A DNA stretch of 5,935 nt from an uncultured Frankineae bacterium (lineage in GTDB: Bacteria > Actinomycetota > Actinomycetes > Mycobacteriales > SCTD01): contig CADCUE010000020.1 in assembly GCA_902805805.1 (NCBI GenBank), positions 1 to 5,935 of the forward strand, in the 5' to 3' direction. Below, piece by piece: positions 1 to 5,935 of the stretch (positions are counted from its first letter, which is position 1; each line of letters starts with the position of its first letter). The position numbers and the translations under genes were made by a program. The notes under the pieces are model-generated. The model saw only the letters and a list, made by a program, of their open reading frames with translations. It did not search any database and was not told where the DNA came from.

Positions 1-476
1 GCACCGAGTTCCTCACCGAGACGCGCGGCACCGGCCTGCTGCACCACGTGCACGAGCGGTACGAGCCGTGGCACGGCGACATCCGCACCCGCCCGTCGGG
101 CTCGCTGGTCGCCGACCGCAGCGGCCCGACGACCGGCTTCGCGCTGGCCAACCTGCAGGAGCGCGGCACGATGTTCGTCCCGCCGGGCACGGAGGTCTAC
201 GAGGGCATGATCGTCGGCGAGAACTCCCGCGCCGACGACATGGACGTCAACGCCACCAAGGAGAAGAAGCTCACCAACATGCGGCAGAGCTCCTCGGACG
301 TGCTGGTGCCGCTCATCCCGCACAAGGAGCTCAGCCTCGAGCAGGCGCTGGAGTTCTGCCGCGAGGACGAGTGCGTCGAGGTCACCCCGTCGAAGGTGCG
401 CATCCGCAAGGTGATCCTGGACGCGGGCGAGCGGGCTCGGGCCGGCCGCAACAAGGCCAAGGCCGCACTGGTCTGA
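1..476 (+). CDS. typA: TypA/BipA ribosome-associated GTPase, C-terminal part (5' end outside window)
   Basis: This is the 3' end of a translational GTPase related to EF-G and LepA that binds the ribosome and helps 50S assembly and stress or cold adaptation. The reading frame begins at base 3 with no start codon in view; 157 residues are visible of a family length of roughly 610-640. The GTPase domain is therefore outside the window. The visible part covers the EF-G domain V-like region and the BipA-specific C-terminal domain. Typical TypA blocks are PPGTEVYEGMIVGENSR, then DVNATKEKKLTNMR, then SLEQALEFCREDECVEVTPS followed by KVRIRK; the block with the invariant KKLTNMR is diagnostic. The tail is basic (RARAGRNKAKAALV), as is usual. 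It ends in TGA at 474-476, 19 nt before the yqgE-like start, so the two are probably one transcription unit. Identity is close to certain; only the missing N-terminus limits the call. Confidence 0.96.
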   Translation, partial: TEFLTETRGTGLLHHVHERYEPWHGDIRTRPSGSLVADRSGPTTGFALANLQERGTMFVPPGTEVYEGMIVGENSRADDMDVNATKEKKLTNMRQSSSDVLVPLIPHKELSLEQALEFCREDECVEVTPSKVRIRKVILDAGERARAGRNKAKAALV

Positions 477-495
477 GCATGCGGGACGTGACCTC

Positions 496-1059
496 GTGAG
501 AGCCGGTCAGCTGGTCGTCGCCACCCCGGTGCTGCAGGACCCCAACTTCGCGCGCACCGTCGTCCTGCTGCTGCAGGCCGACGAGCAGGACGGCGCGCTG
601 GGCCTGGTGCTCAACCGTCCGACGGGCACCGGGGTGGACGAGGTGCTGCCCGACTGGGCGGCCCTGTCCGCGTCGCCGTCCGTCGTGTTCAGCGGCGGGC
701 CGGTGCAGCCCCAGGCGGCGCTGTGCCTCGGCCACCGCCGGCTCGGCGGACCGCTCGTCGCGGCGTACGCCGAGCTCGAGGGCGTCCCCGGCGGGTCGGT
801 CGGCACGATCGACCTGGACGCCGAGCCGTCCGACCTGACGTCCGCGGTCGCCGAGATCCGCCTGTTCGCCGGATACTCCGGTTGGTCGCCCGGTCAGCTC
901 GAGGCCGAGGTGGAGGAGGGCGCCTGGTGGGTCTTCGACGCCCTGCCCGTCGACGCCTTCGACGTCCGCCCCGAGCAGCTCTGGGCCCACGTGCTGCGCC
1001 GGCAGGGCCCGCCGGTGGCCTTCGCCGCCAGCTACCCGCCCGACCCGACCCTCAACTAG
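496..1059 (+). CDS. yqgE: YqgE/AlgH family protein (UPF0301)
   Basis: This 187-residue protein matches the usual length of the UPF0301 family (about 185-200 residues). The family is soluble and structurally known, but its biochemical role is unsettled; AlgH in Pseudomonas was linked to alginate regulation. Family blocks in order are LVVATPVLQDPNFARTVVLL (residues 6-25), GLVLNRPT (36-43), FSGGPV (65-70) and FAGYSGWSPGQLEAE (124-138). There is no signal peptide or membrane segment. The start is GTG at 496, chosen because the family N-terminus begins two or three residues before the LVVATP block, and a GGGA at 483-486 sits at ribosome-binding distance. The in-phase alternatives are poor: the ATG at 479 is in another frame and stops after six codons. 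Spacing from typA is 19 nt, so co-transcription is inferred. Family membership is firm, the function is not. Confidence 0.94.
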   Translation: MRAGQLVVATPVLQDPNFARTVVLLLQADEQDGALGLVLNRPTGTGVDEVLPDWAALSASPSVVFSGGPVQPQAALCLGHRRLGGPLVAAYAELEGVPGGSVGTIDLDAEPSDLTSAVAEIRLFAGYSGWSPGQLEAEVEEGAWWVFDALPVDAFDVRPEQLWAHVLRRQGPPVAFAASYPPDPTLN

Positions 1060-1150
1060 GGCCGCCGGCCGGGACAGGCGCCGCTCGACCGCTGCTCGAA
1101 CGGGCCTGCGGACGCGCAGCTGCCGGGCGGCGGGGGAGCGGACGCCCGGA
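1060..1150. terminator. Convergent intergenic gap, weak hairpin only
   Basis: This 91-nt stretch lies between the stop codons of two convergent genes, so transcripts from both sides should end here. The clearest structure is a 5-bp stem, CTGCG at 1106-1110 pairing with CGCAG at 1115-1119 around a GACG loop. A GC palindrome, CCGGCCGG at 1065-1072, lies just after the upstream stop. Neither is followed by a T-run on either strand, so a classical intrinsic terminator is not shown. Rho-dependent or T-less termination is possible. No small gene was seen here. Confidence 0.2.
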
Positions 1151-3922
1151 TCACCGCTCGTACAGCCCGCGCAGGGCTGCCCGTGCCCGACCCACCTCGT
1201 CGACCAGGCGCCGCTGCACGGCAGGCAGGTCCCGGTGACCGTCCGCGCCGAGGGTCCGCTCGGCCTCGGCGCACGCGGCGGCCAGCCGGAGCGCCCCCAT
1301 CGACCCGCTGCTGCCCTTGAGGGCGTGGGTGGCGCGCGCGGCGGCCGTGCGGTCACCCGCCTCGACGGCCGCCGCGAGCTGCTCCATGCGGGCCGCCGTC
1401 TCCCTGTCCCAGGTCGCGTACAGGCTGCCGAGGAACGCCGGTGCCCGGGCACCCAGGCGGTCGGCCAGCGAGCCGAGCACCGACGGGTCGACGACCGGCG
1501 GCGCGCCGTCGTCGCCGACGTCGGCCGGGACGTCGGAATCCCCGGAGTCCGCATCGCCGGACCCTGCGTCGATCTCGCGGTCGCGGTCGCGGGCGACCGC
1601 GGCCCGCTGCAGCGCGGCGGCGAGCTCCTCGCGGCGCACGGGCTTGCTGAGGAAGTCGTCCATGCCGGCAGCCAGGCAGCGCTCCTGGTCCTCGGCGAGC
1701 GCGCTGGCGGTCATGGCGACGATCCGTGGCTGGCGCGACGACGGCAGCTCGGTGCGGATGCGGGTGGTCGCCCCCAGCCCGTCGAGCTCGGGCATCTGCA
1801 CGTCCATGAGCACCACGTCGTACGGCGTCGAGCTCACCGCCTGGACGGCCTCCAGCCCGTTGGCCACGACGTCCGCCCGGTGCCCGAGCCGGTCGAGCAT
1901 GAGCACGGCCACCCGCTGGTTGACGACGTTGTCCTCGGCGAGCAGCACCCTCAGCCGACGCTCGGGCGCCGCGGGCGTCGGGCGGTCGACCGGTGCCGAC
2001 CGGGCGCCGAGGGCCTGCGCGACGACGGTGCGCAGCGCGCCCGCCTTGACGGGCTTGGTGAGGTGCAGCAGCCCGAGCGCCTCCGCTCCCTGCGGGCGGC
2101 CACCCAGCGAGGTGAGCAGCAGCAGCGGCAGGTCCCGCGTCGTCGGCCGCCTCCGCAGCTCGCGGGCGAGCTCGACCCCGTCCATGCCGGGCATGTGCAT
2201 GTCGAGCAGCCCGACGTCGTACGTCCCTCCCGCGTCGACCGCGGCCAGCGCCGAGGCGCCGTCCGCGTGGTCCTCGACCCGCATGCCCCAGCCGGCCAGC
2301 TGCCTGCGCAGGATCGCGCGGTTGGTGGCGTTGTCGTCGACGACGAGGGCCGCACGCCCCGGCAGCTGGGCGGGCGGCGTGGACAGCGCGTCGACGGTGT
2401 CCTCGCCGCGCGGCAGCTCCACGCGCACCGTGAAGGTGGACCCGCGTCCGGGCTCGCTGTCGACGGTGATGCCGCCGCCCATCGCCTCGGCGATGCGCTG
2501 GCTGATGGCCAGCCCCAGACCGGTCCCGCCGTACACCCGCGTCGTGGACGCGTCGACCTGGCTGAAGGACCGGAACAGCCGGTCCCGCCGCTCGGCCGGG
2601 ATGCCGATGCCGGTGTCGCGCACGGTGAACAGCAGCGCCCCGTCGGCGTCGACGGCGGCGCCGAGCACCACCTCCCCCTGCTCGGTGAACTTCACGGCGT
2701 TGCTGAGCAGGTTGACCAGCACCTGACGCAGCCGCGTCACATCGCCCACGACGACCGGCGGGACATCGCCGGCGAGCTGCCCGGCCAGGTCGAGGCCCTG
2801 AGCGCCGGCCTGCGCCGCGACCAGGTCGAGCGAGCCCTCGACGCAGTCGCGCACGGAGAACGGCACGTGCTCGAGCTCGAGCTCGCCGGCCTCGATCTTG
2901 GAGAAGTCGAGGATGTCGTTGATGACCACCAGCAGCGCGTCACCGCTGGAGCGCACCGTCTCGGCGAAGTCGCGCTGCTCGGGCGTGAGGTCGGTGTCGA
3001 GCAGCAGCCCGGTCATGCCGATCACGGCGTTCATCGGGGTGCGCAGCTCGTGCGACATGGTCGCGAGGAACGACGACTTGGCGTACGTCGCCGCCTCGGC
3101 CTCGGCGCGCGCGGCGCGCAGGTCGGCCTCCCGCTCCTCGGCCGCCGTGCGGGCCTTCTGCAGCGACTCGGCCATGCTGCCCAGGCCCTCGCCGATGGAG
3201 CGCAGCTCGGCCGGACCGGACAGCTCCGGCCTCGCGTCGAGCCGCCCCTGGCGCAGCCGGTCGATGGTCGTGACGAGCTCCCCGACGGGGGTGACGAGGT
3301 CCGAGCGCAGCTTGACGAACTCTCGCCGGAGCACCGTGGCGACGGCCAGCAGCAGCGCCAGCTCGACCAGGACGGCGAGCACGAGGACCGTGACCTGCCG
3401 GTCCTCGGAGGCGGCACGCAGTCGGTCGGCGTTGCGCTCGGCCGCCCGCTCGGCGTCCCGGTAGGCGTCGAACAGCGACTTGCCCTGCGCGAGGAAGGCC
3501 GGAACGGCCGGTCCCGGCGGCGGCCCCGACTGCGCACGGTCGGCCCACCCGCGCAGCCAGGCGTCCTGCCGGGCCTGCATCTCGTCGAGCAGCGCCAGCT
3601 GCCCGGGGTCGTCGCGGAAGGCCCGGCGGGCGGCGGCGTTGTGCCGGCCGAGCTCCTCGCTGCCCCGCCGGTACGGCTCGAGGAACGCGTCGTCCCGGGT
3701 GAGCAGGAAGGCGCGCAGACCGGTCTCCTGGTCGAGCATCGCGAGGTGCCCCAGCCGGATGGCGCGAGCACCGTCGGAGACCTCGCCGAGGCGCGGCGCC
3801 TGCACCGTCACGAGCAGCAGGAGCACCACGGCGCTGACGGCGGTGGCTGCGGCGAGTGCGACGAGGACCGCGCGGGCCAGCCGGGCGACGCGCCCGGTCA
3901 GCGTCGCGGTCGGTCCGGGCAC
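1151..3922 (-). CDS. Hybrid sensor histidine kinase with CHASE3-like sensor, two receivers and HPt
   Basis: This 923-residue membrane hybrid kinase is built as an ArcB/BarA-like phosphorelay in one chain. Numbering from GTG 3922: TM1 about 14-40; extracytoplasmic sensor about 41-175 with the CHASE3-type stretch [16 protein letters not shown] (63-78); TM2 about 177-198; HAMP about 200-255; a charged coiled coil to about 280. HisKA follows with HELRTPMN and phospho-acceptor H291. The HATPase has its N box in [11 protein letters not shown] (403-413), DTGIGI (436-441) and GGTGLGL (465-471). Receiver 1 has DD 529-530, D574 and K623; receiver 2 has ED 663-664, D707 and K760. An acidic linker (about 781-810) precedes an HPt domain with H866 in [10 protein letters not shown]. 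All catalytic and phosphate-accepting residues are present. Flanks: yqgE converges on its 3' end and mshB diverges from its 5' end; no partner regulator gene adjoins. The frame stays open upstream to 4234, but that would run through mshB. GTG 3922 puts TM1 properly near the N-terminus; ATG 3982 (20 residues longer) is the main alternative. The ligand is unknown. Confidence 0.93.
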   Translation of the reverse strand: MPGPTATLTGRVARLARAVLVALAAATAVSAVVLLLLVTVQAPRLGEVSDGARAIRLGHLAMLDQETGLRAFLLTRDDAFLEPYRRGSEELGRHNAAARRAFRDDPGQLALLDEMQARQDAWLRGWADRAQSGPPPGPAVPAFLAQGKSLFDAYRDAERAAERNADRLRAASEDRQVTVLVLAVLVELALLLAVATVLRREFVKLRSDLVTPVGELVTTIDRLRQGRLDARPELSGPAELRSIGEGLGSMAESLQKARTAAEEREADLRAARAEAEAATYAKSSFLATMSHELRTPMNAVIGMTGLLLDTDLTPEQRDFAETVRSSGDALLVVINDILDFSKIEAGELELEHVPFSVRDCVEGSLDLVAAQAGAQGLDLAGQLAGDVPPVVVGDVTRLRQVLVNLLSNAVKFTEQGEVVLGAAVDADGALLFTVRDTGIGIPAERRDRLFRSFSQVDASTTRVYGGTGLGLAISQRIAEAMGGGITVDSEPGRGSTFTVRVELPRGEDTVDALSTPPAQLPGRAALVVDDNATNRAILRRQLAGWGMRVEDHADGASALAAVDAGGTYDVGLLDMHMPGMDGVELARELRRRPTTRDLPLLLLTSLGGRPQGAEALGLLHLTKPVKAGALRTVVAQALGARSAPVDRPTPAAPERRLRVLLAEDNVVNQRVAVLMLDRLGHRADVVANGLEAVQAVSSTPYDVVLMDVQMPELDGLGATTRIRTELPSSRQPRIVAMTASALAEDQERCLAAGMDDFLSKPVRREELAAALQRAAVARDRDREIDAGSGDADSGDSDVPADVGDDGAPPVVDPSVLGSLADRLGARAPAFLGSLYATWDRETAARMEQLAAAVEAGDRTAAARATHALKGSSGSMGALRLAAACAEAERTLGADGHRDLPAVQRRLVDEVGRARAALRGLYER

Positions 3923-3938
3923 CCGGAAAGGGTGCCAC

Positions 3939-3974
3939 GCGAGGGACCGTACCGGCGTGCAGGCGACGTAGGGT
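3939..3974 (-). promoter_or_regulatory. Candidate promoter of the hybrid kinase gene
   Basis: On the minus strand a TACGGT hexamer (3951 down to 3946) fits the actinobacterial -10 pattern TANNNT. Transcription starting about 7 nt later, near 3939, would give a leader of about 17 nt before GTG 3922. No recognisable Shine-Dalgarno sequence precedes that GTG. The corresponding -35 position (about 3974-3969) reads ACCCTA, which is a poor match to TTGACA. This is an inference from one motif and its spacing. Confidence 0.3.
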
Positions 3975-3981
3975 CGCGCCA
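3945..3981 (+). promoter_or_regulatory. Candidate leaderless promoter of mshB
   Basis: TAGGGT at 3969-3974 fits the -10 pattern TANNNT and ends 7 nt before the ATG at 3981. Transcription would therefore start on or next to the A of the start codon, the arrangement typical of leaderless mRNAs, which are common in actinobacteria. There is no Shine-Dalgarno sequence at normal distance before the ATG, which fits. The -35 region (about 3945-3951, GACCGTA) is weak. Confidence 0.42.
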
Positions 3982-5033
3982 TGACCGATGCCACGCTGCC
4001 GTCGCCCGAACCCGGTGAGCGGCTGCCGGTGGACGACGCGGCGGCGGTCCTCGAGGCGGCGGCCACGGCCGTGGACGCGGTGGCCGAGCAGGTCGACGCC
4101 GACATGGACGCCCTCGACGTCCCGCGGCGGCTGCTGCTCGTGCACGCGCATCCGGACGACGAGACCATCGGGACCGGCGCCACGATGGCGAAGTACGCCG
4201 CCGAGCACGCGCGCGTGACGCTCGTGACGTGCACCCTCGGCGAGGAGGGCGAGGTCCTCGTCCCCGAGCTGGCGCACCTGGCAGCCGACCGGGAGGACGG
4301 CCTCGGTCAGCACCGCATCGGCGAGCTGGCGGCGGCGATGGAAGCGCTGCGGGTCAAGGACTCCCGCTTCCTCGGCGGGCCCGGCCGCTGGCGCGACAGC
4401 GGGATGATGGGCACGCCGGCCAACGAGCGAGCGGACTGCTTCTGGCAGGCCGACCTCGACGAGGCGGTGCTCGACCTGGTCGCCGTCGTCCGCGAGGTGC
4501 GCCCGCAGGTCGTCGTGACCTACGACGACCGCGGTGGTTACGGCCATCCCGACCACATCCAGGCGCACCGGGTCACCGTCGCGGCGGTCGAGGCCGCAGC
4601 GGACTCCTCGTACGCCCCGGAGCTCGGAGAGGTGTGGTCGGTCGACAAGCTCTACTGGACGGCGGTGCCGAAGAGCGCGCTGCAGGCCGGCATCGACCAG
4701 CTCAAGGCCGCGGGGGACAGCAGCTTCTTCGGCGTGGACTCCGCGGAGGACCTGCCGTTCGGGATCGCCGACGAGCAGGTCACCACCGAGGTCGACGCGA
4801 GCGCGCACCTCGACGCCAAGGTGGCGGCGATGCGGGCGCACCGGACGCAGATCGCCGTCGACGGCCCGTTCTTCGCCCTGGCGGACAACGTCGGACACCG
4901 GGCGTTCGGGATCGAGCACTTCGTGCTGGCCCGCGGGCCCCGGGGGCGCGGCACCGGCCCGCTGGACCGGGAGGGTGACCTGTTCGCCGGCCTCGGCCTG
5001 GACGACCCCGTGCTGGATGCGCCGATCGGGTGA
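3981..5033 (+). CDS. mshB: MshB, GlcNAc-inositol deacetylase of mycothiol biosynthesis
   Basis: MshB is a zinc-dependent PIG-L/LmbE-family enzyme of the cytosol. It removes the acetyl group from GlcNAc-Ins to give GlcN-Ins, the substrate that MshC joins to cysteine. The protein has 350 residues. The metal motif is AHPDDE (56-61), with H57 and D60 as expected zinc ligands and D59 as general base. YGHPDH (187-192) supplies the third ligand, H192, plus H189 and Y187. MshB-specific blocks are [11 protein letters not shown] (82-92), [11 protein letters not shown] (132-142) and a C-terminal DLFAGLGL (333-340). These separate it from other LmbE proteins, including the mycothiol-conjugate amidase Mca. 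About 44 extra N-terminal residues, Ala-rich and helix-like, precede the point where the M. tuberculosis enzyme begins. They have strong G/C third positions, so ATG 3981 is kept; ATG 4104 (M42) would give a family-length protein of 309 residues. It is divergent from the kinase gene. Confidence 0.94.
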   Translation: MTDATLPSPEPGERLPVDDAAAVLEAAATAVDAVAEQVDADMDALDVPRRLLLVHAHPDDETIGTGATMAKYAAEHARVTLVTCTLGEEGEVLVPELAHLAADREDGLGQHRIGELAAAMEALRVKDSRFLGGPGRWRDSGMMGTPANERADCFWQADLDEAVLDLVAVVREVRPQVVVTYDDRGGYGHPDHIQAHRVTVAAVEAAADSSYAPELGEVWSVDKLYWTAVPKSALQAGIDQLKAAGDSSFFGVDSAEDLPFGIADEQVTTEVDASAHLDAKVAAMRAHRTQIAVDGPFFALADNVGHRAFGIEHFVLARGPRGRGTGPLDREGDLFAGLGLDDPVLDAPIG

Positions 5034-5036
5034 TGT

Positions 5037-5087
5037 TCACGCTGCGTGAGGACCCGCTCGCGATCTGAGGGGACACTTCACGCAGCG
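5037..5087. promoter_or_regulatory. Palindromic operator-like site with a second half-matching copy
   Basis: TCACGCTGCGTGA at 5037-5049 is a perfect 13-bp palindrome with 6-bp arms around one central base. A second copy in the opposite sense of the centre base, TCACGCAGCG, lies at 5078-5087; its far arm then diverges (GAG instead of TGA). The 10-bp segments 5040-5049 and 5078-5087 are exact reverse complements. Site centres are about 41 bp apart, close to four helical turns. The pair sits between the mshB stop and the Shine-Dalgarno sequence of the AAA+ gene. The layout suits a dimeric repressor or activator acting on the AAA+ gene. The same bases could form a 10-bp stem with a 28-nt loop, but with no T-run after it an intrinsic terminator for mshB is less likely. 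No convincing -10 element was found nearby. Confidence 0.5.
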
Positions 5088-5119
5088 GAGCCGGCAGCAC
5101 GCCGGTCCGTCCGCTCCCC

Positions 5120-5125
5120 GGAGGA
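5120..5125 (+). promoter_or_regulatory. Strong Shine-Dalgarno site fixing the AAA+ start
   Basis: GGAGGA lies 5 nt before the ATG at 5131 and matches the 16S rRNA tail well. It is the strongest ribosome binding site in the window and decides the start of the last gene. Confidence 0.85.
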
Positions 5126-5130
5126 CCGAG

Positions 5131-5935
5131 ATGACCCAGCCTGCCCCTGCACTCGACCAGCTGATCGGCGCCGCGGGCGCCCGCGTCCTGACGATGGCGG
5201 GCGCCGACGTGGGCGCCACGCGTGAGAGCAAGCGCCGGAGGCGCTGGGTCCGGCTCGCGGGGTGGACGTGGCTGGCCGTCGCCCTGCTGTGGTGGCGGGC
5301 CCTGGCCTGGGACGGCGACGGGGGCTTCGTCCCCGTGCCCTCGATCGACCCGTTCCTGCTCACCATCGTGGTGTTCTTCGCCCTGCTGCTCGGCCTCGCC
5401 GTCGGTCAGCAGGTGCTCGCGGGCCGCTCACCGCACGTCCTCTACCGGCCCGAGCAGATCTCCACCACGCTCGACGACGTCGTGGGGATCGACGCGGTCA
5501 AGGACGACGTCGTGCGCTCGCTCAACCTGTTCCTCGCCCACCGGACGTTCCGCGACGAGATGGGCGGCACGCCGCGTCGCGGCCTGCTGTTCGAGGGACC
5601 GCCCGGCACCGGCAAGACGCACCTGGCCCGCGCCATGGCGCGCGAGGCGGGCGTGCCGTTCCTGTTCGTGAGCGCCACCAGCTTCCAGTCCATGTGGTAC
5701 GGCGCCACCGCCAAGAAGATCCGCTCGTACTTCAAGGCGCTGCGCAAGGCCGCGCGCAAGGAAGGCGGCGCGATCGGCTTCATCGAGGAGATCGACGCCA
5801 TCGCCATGAGCCGCGGCGGGGTGTCGTCCGCGATGACGGGGCAGGCGCTGTCCGGCCTGTCCTCTGCCGGCCTGTCCGTCGCCAACCCATCCTCTGTCGG
5901 CCTGTCCGGCCGGGCGCTGTCCGGCTGCCACGGCA
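5131..5935 (+). CDS. Membrane-anchored FtsH-like AAA+ ATPase (3' end outside window)
   Basis: The frame is open from ATG 5131 to the window edge, 268 residues with no stop. A short N-terminus and a basic patch (KRRRR, 34-38) precede two hydrophobic segments, about 39-60 and 73-93, separated by a short polar loop. Both ends should be cytoplasmic, as in FtsH, but the outside loop is about 15 residues, far shorter than the extracytoplasmic domain of FtsH. The AAA module starts at about 113 (LDDVVGIDAVKDDV). Walker A is GPPGTGKT (156-163). A pore-loop-like segment is SFQSMWYGAT (184-193). Walker B is IGFIEEIDAIA (215-225) with E219 where most AAA+ proteins have Asp, and E220 as catalytic Glu. After SRGG (227-230) conservation gives way to a Gly/Ser-rich repetitive insert. 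The second region of homology, arginine fingers and any zinc protease domain would lie beyond the window. Whether it is a protease or a pure unfoldase cannot be told. Confidence 0.87.
   Translation, partial: MTQPAPALDQLIGAAGARVLTMAGADVGATRESKRRRRWVRLAGWTWLAVALLWWRALAWDGDGGFVPVPSIDPFLLTIVVFFALLLGLAVGQQVLAGRSPHVLYRPEQISTTLDDVVGIDAVKDDVVRSLNLFLAHRTFRDEMGGTPRRGLLFEGPPGTGKTHLARAMAREAGVPFLFVSATSFQSMWYGATAKKIRSYFKALRKAARKEGGAIGFIEEIDAIAMSRGGVSSAMTGQALSGLSSAGLSVANPSSVGLSGRALSGCHG
5844..5925 (+). repeat. Short imperfect direct repeats inside the AAA+ gene
   Basis: Two kinds of repeat overlap here. A 19-bp unit at 5860-5878 recurs at 5890-5908 with one mismatch and an exact 30-bp (10-codon) period, giving SSAGLSVANP then SSVGLSGRAL in protein. 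A 13-bp unit, GGCGCTGTCCGGC, occurs at 5844-5856 and 5913-5925 and brackets the first pair, encoding ALSG each time. The motif CTGTCC is repeated throughout. The period is a multiple of three and the frame remains open, so the repeats are compatible with a flexible protein linker. Confidence 0.75.

Noticed and set aside
382..1554. A 390-codon minus-strand open frame across typA, yqgE and the kinase 3' end
   Set aside because: It covers parts of three confidently identified genes and has no recognisable domain.
1235..4018. A 927-codon plus-strand open frame opposite the kinase gene
   Set aside because: It lies fully antisense to a gene with a complete, ordered set of kinase domains. Its translation is rich in Arg, Gly, His and Gln without recognisable motifs. 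Long antisense frames are expected in very GC-rich DNA because stop codons are rare.
3983..4234. Upstream extension of the kinase frame to an ATG at 4234 (minus strand)
   Set aside because: It runs antisense through the catalytic motif of mshB, adds no domain, and puts the first membrane segment more than 110 residues into the protein. Third codon positions coincide on the two strands here, so the frame stays open by mirror effect.
2940..4919. A 659-codon minus-strand open frame across mshB and the kinase 5' region
   Set aside because: It overlaps two well-supported genes in other frames and shows low-complexity Arg-rich sequence with no motif; it is a GC-driven shadow.
5037..5087. Intrinsic terminator of mshB
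   Set aside because: The 10-bp arms are perfect, but the loop would be 28 nt and no T-run follows. The separate 13-bp palindrome explains the symmetry better as a protein-binding site.
5222..5671. A plus-strand frame of 149 codons within the AAA+ gene
   Set aside because: It is a shifted frame of the gene starting at 5131, which has the Shine-Dalgarno site, membrane segments and Walker motifs. The shifted product is Ser/Arg/Cys-rich and motif-free.
5844..5935. CRISPR array or insertion-sequence end
   Set aside because: There are only two copies of each unit, with no unique spacers of constant length, no terminal inverted repeats and no transposase. The frame stays open with a codon-multiple period, which fits a coding repeat.

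Overview
The window comes from a very GC-rich bacterium with strongly G/C-biased third codon positions. A convincing MshB, the deacetylase of mycothiol synthesis, makes an actinomycete the clear reading, because mycothiol is confined to that phylum. The species or family cannot be named from this sequence. The co-occurrence of typA and mshB agrees with actinobacterial gene order as recalled: in Mycobacterium tuberculosis typA is Rv1165 and mshB is Rv1170.

Layout, left to right. Positions 1-476 (+) hold the 3' end of typA/bipA. A YqgE/AlgH-family gene (496-1059, +) follows after 19 nt and is probably co-transcribed. A 91-nt gap then separates it from a convergent gene, a large hybrid sensor histidine kinase (1151-3922, -). 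The kinase has two membrane segments around a CHASE3-like sensor, then HAMP, HisKA, HATPase, two receiver domains and a C-terminal HPt domain. Its start faces mshB (3981-5033, +) across a short divergent promoter region, where mshB looks leaderless. A 97-nt gap with a clean 13-bp palindrome and a matching half-site leads to the last gene (5131 to the window edge, +). That gene encodes a membrane-anchored, FtsH-like AAA+ ATPase with an unusual Glu-Glu Walker B motif and a repetitive Gly/Ser-rich insert. It runs off the edge.

The genes do not form one obvious pathway. typA and yqgE look like housekeeping genes, and mshB makes the low-molecular-weight thiol buffer. The histidine kinase carries a complete internal phosphorelay, but no response-regulator gene lies beside it. 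The AAA+ gene probably has its own regulation. The least ordinary parts are the 3' end (the palindrome and the AAA+ gene with its repeats) and the compact divergent promoter region. I see no CRISPR array, tRNA, rRNA or insertion sequence, and I do not see a clearly new multi-gene system.
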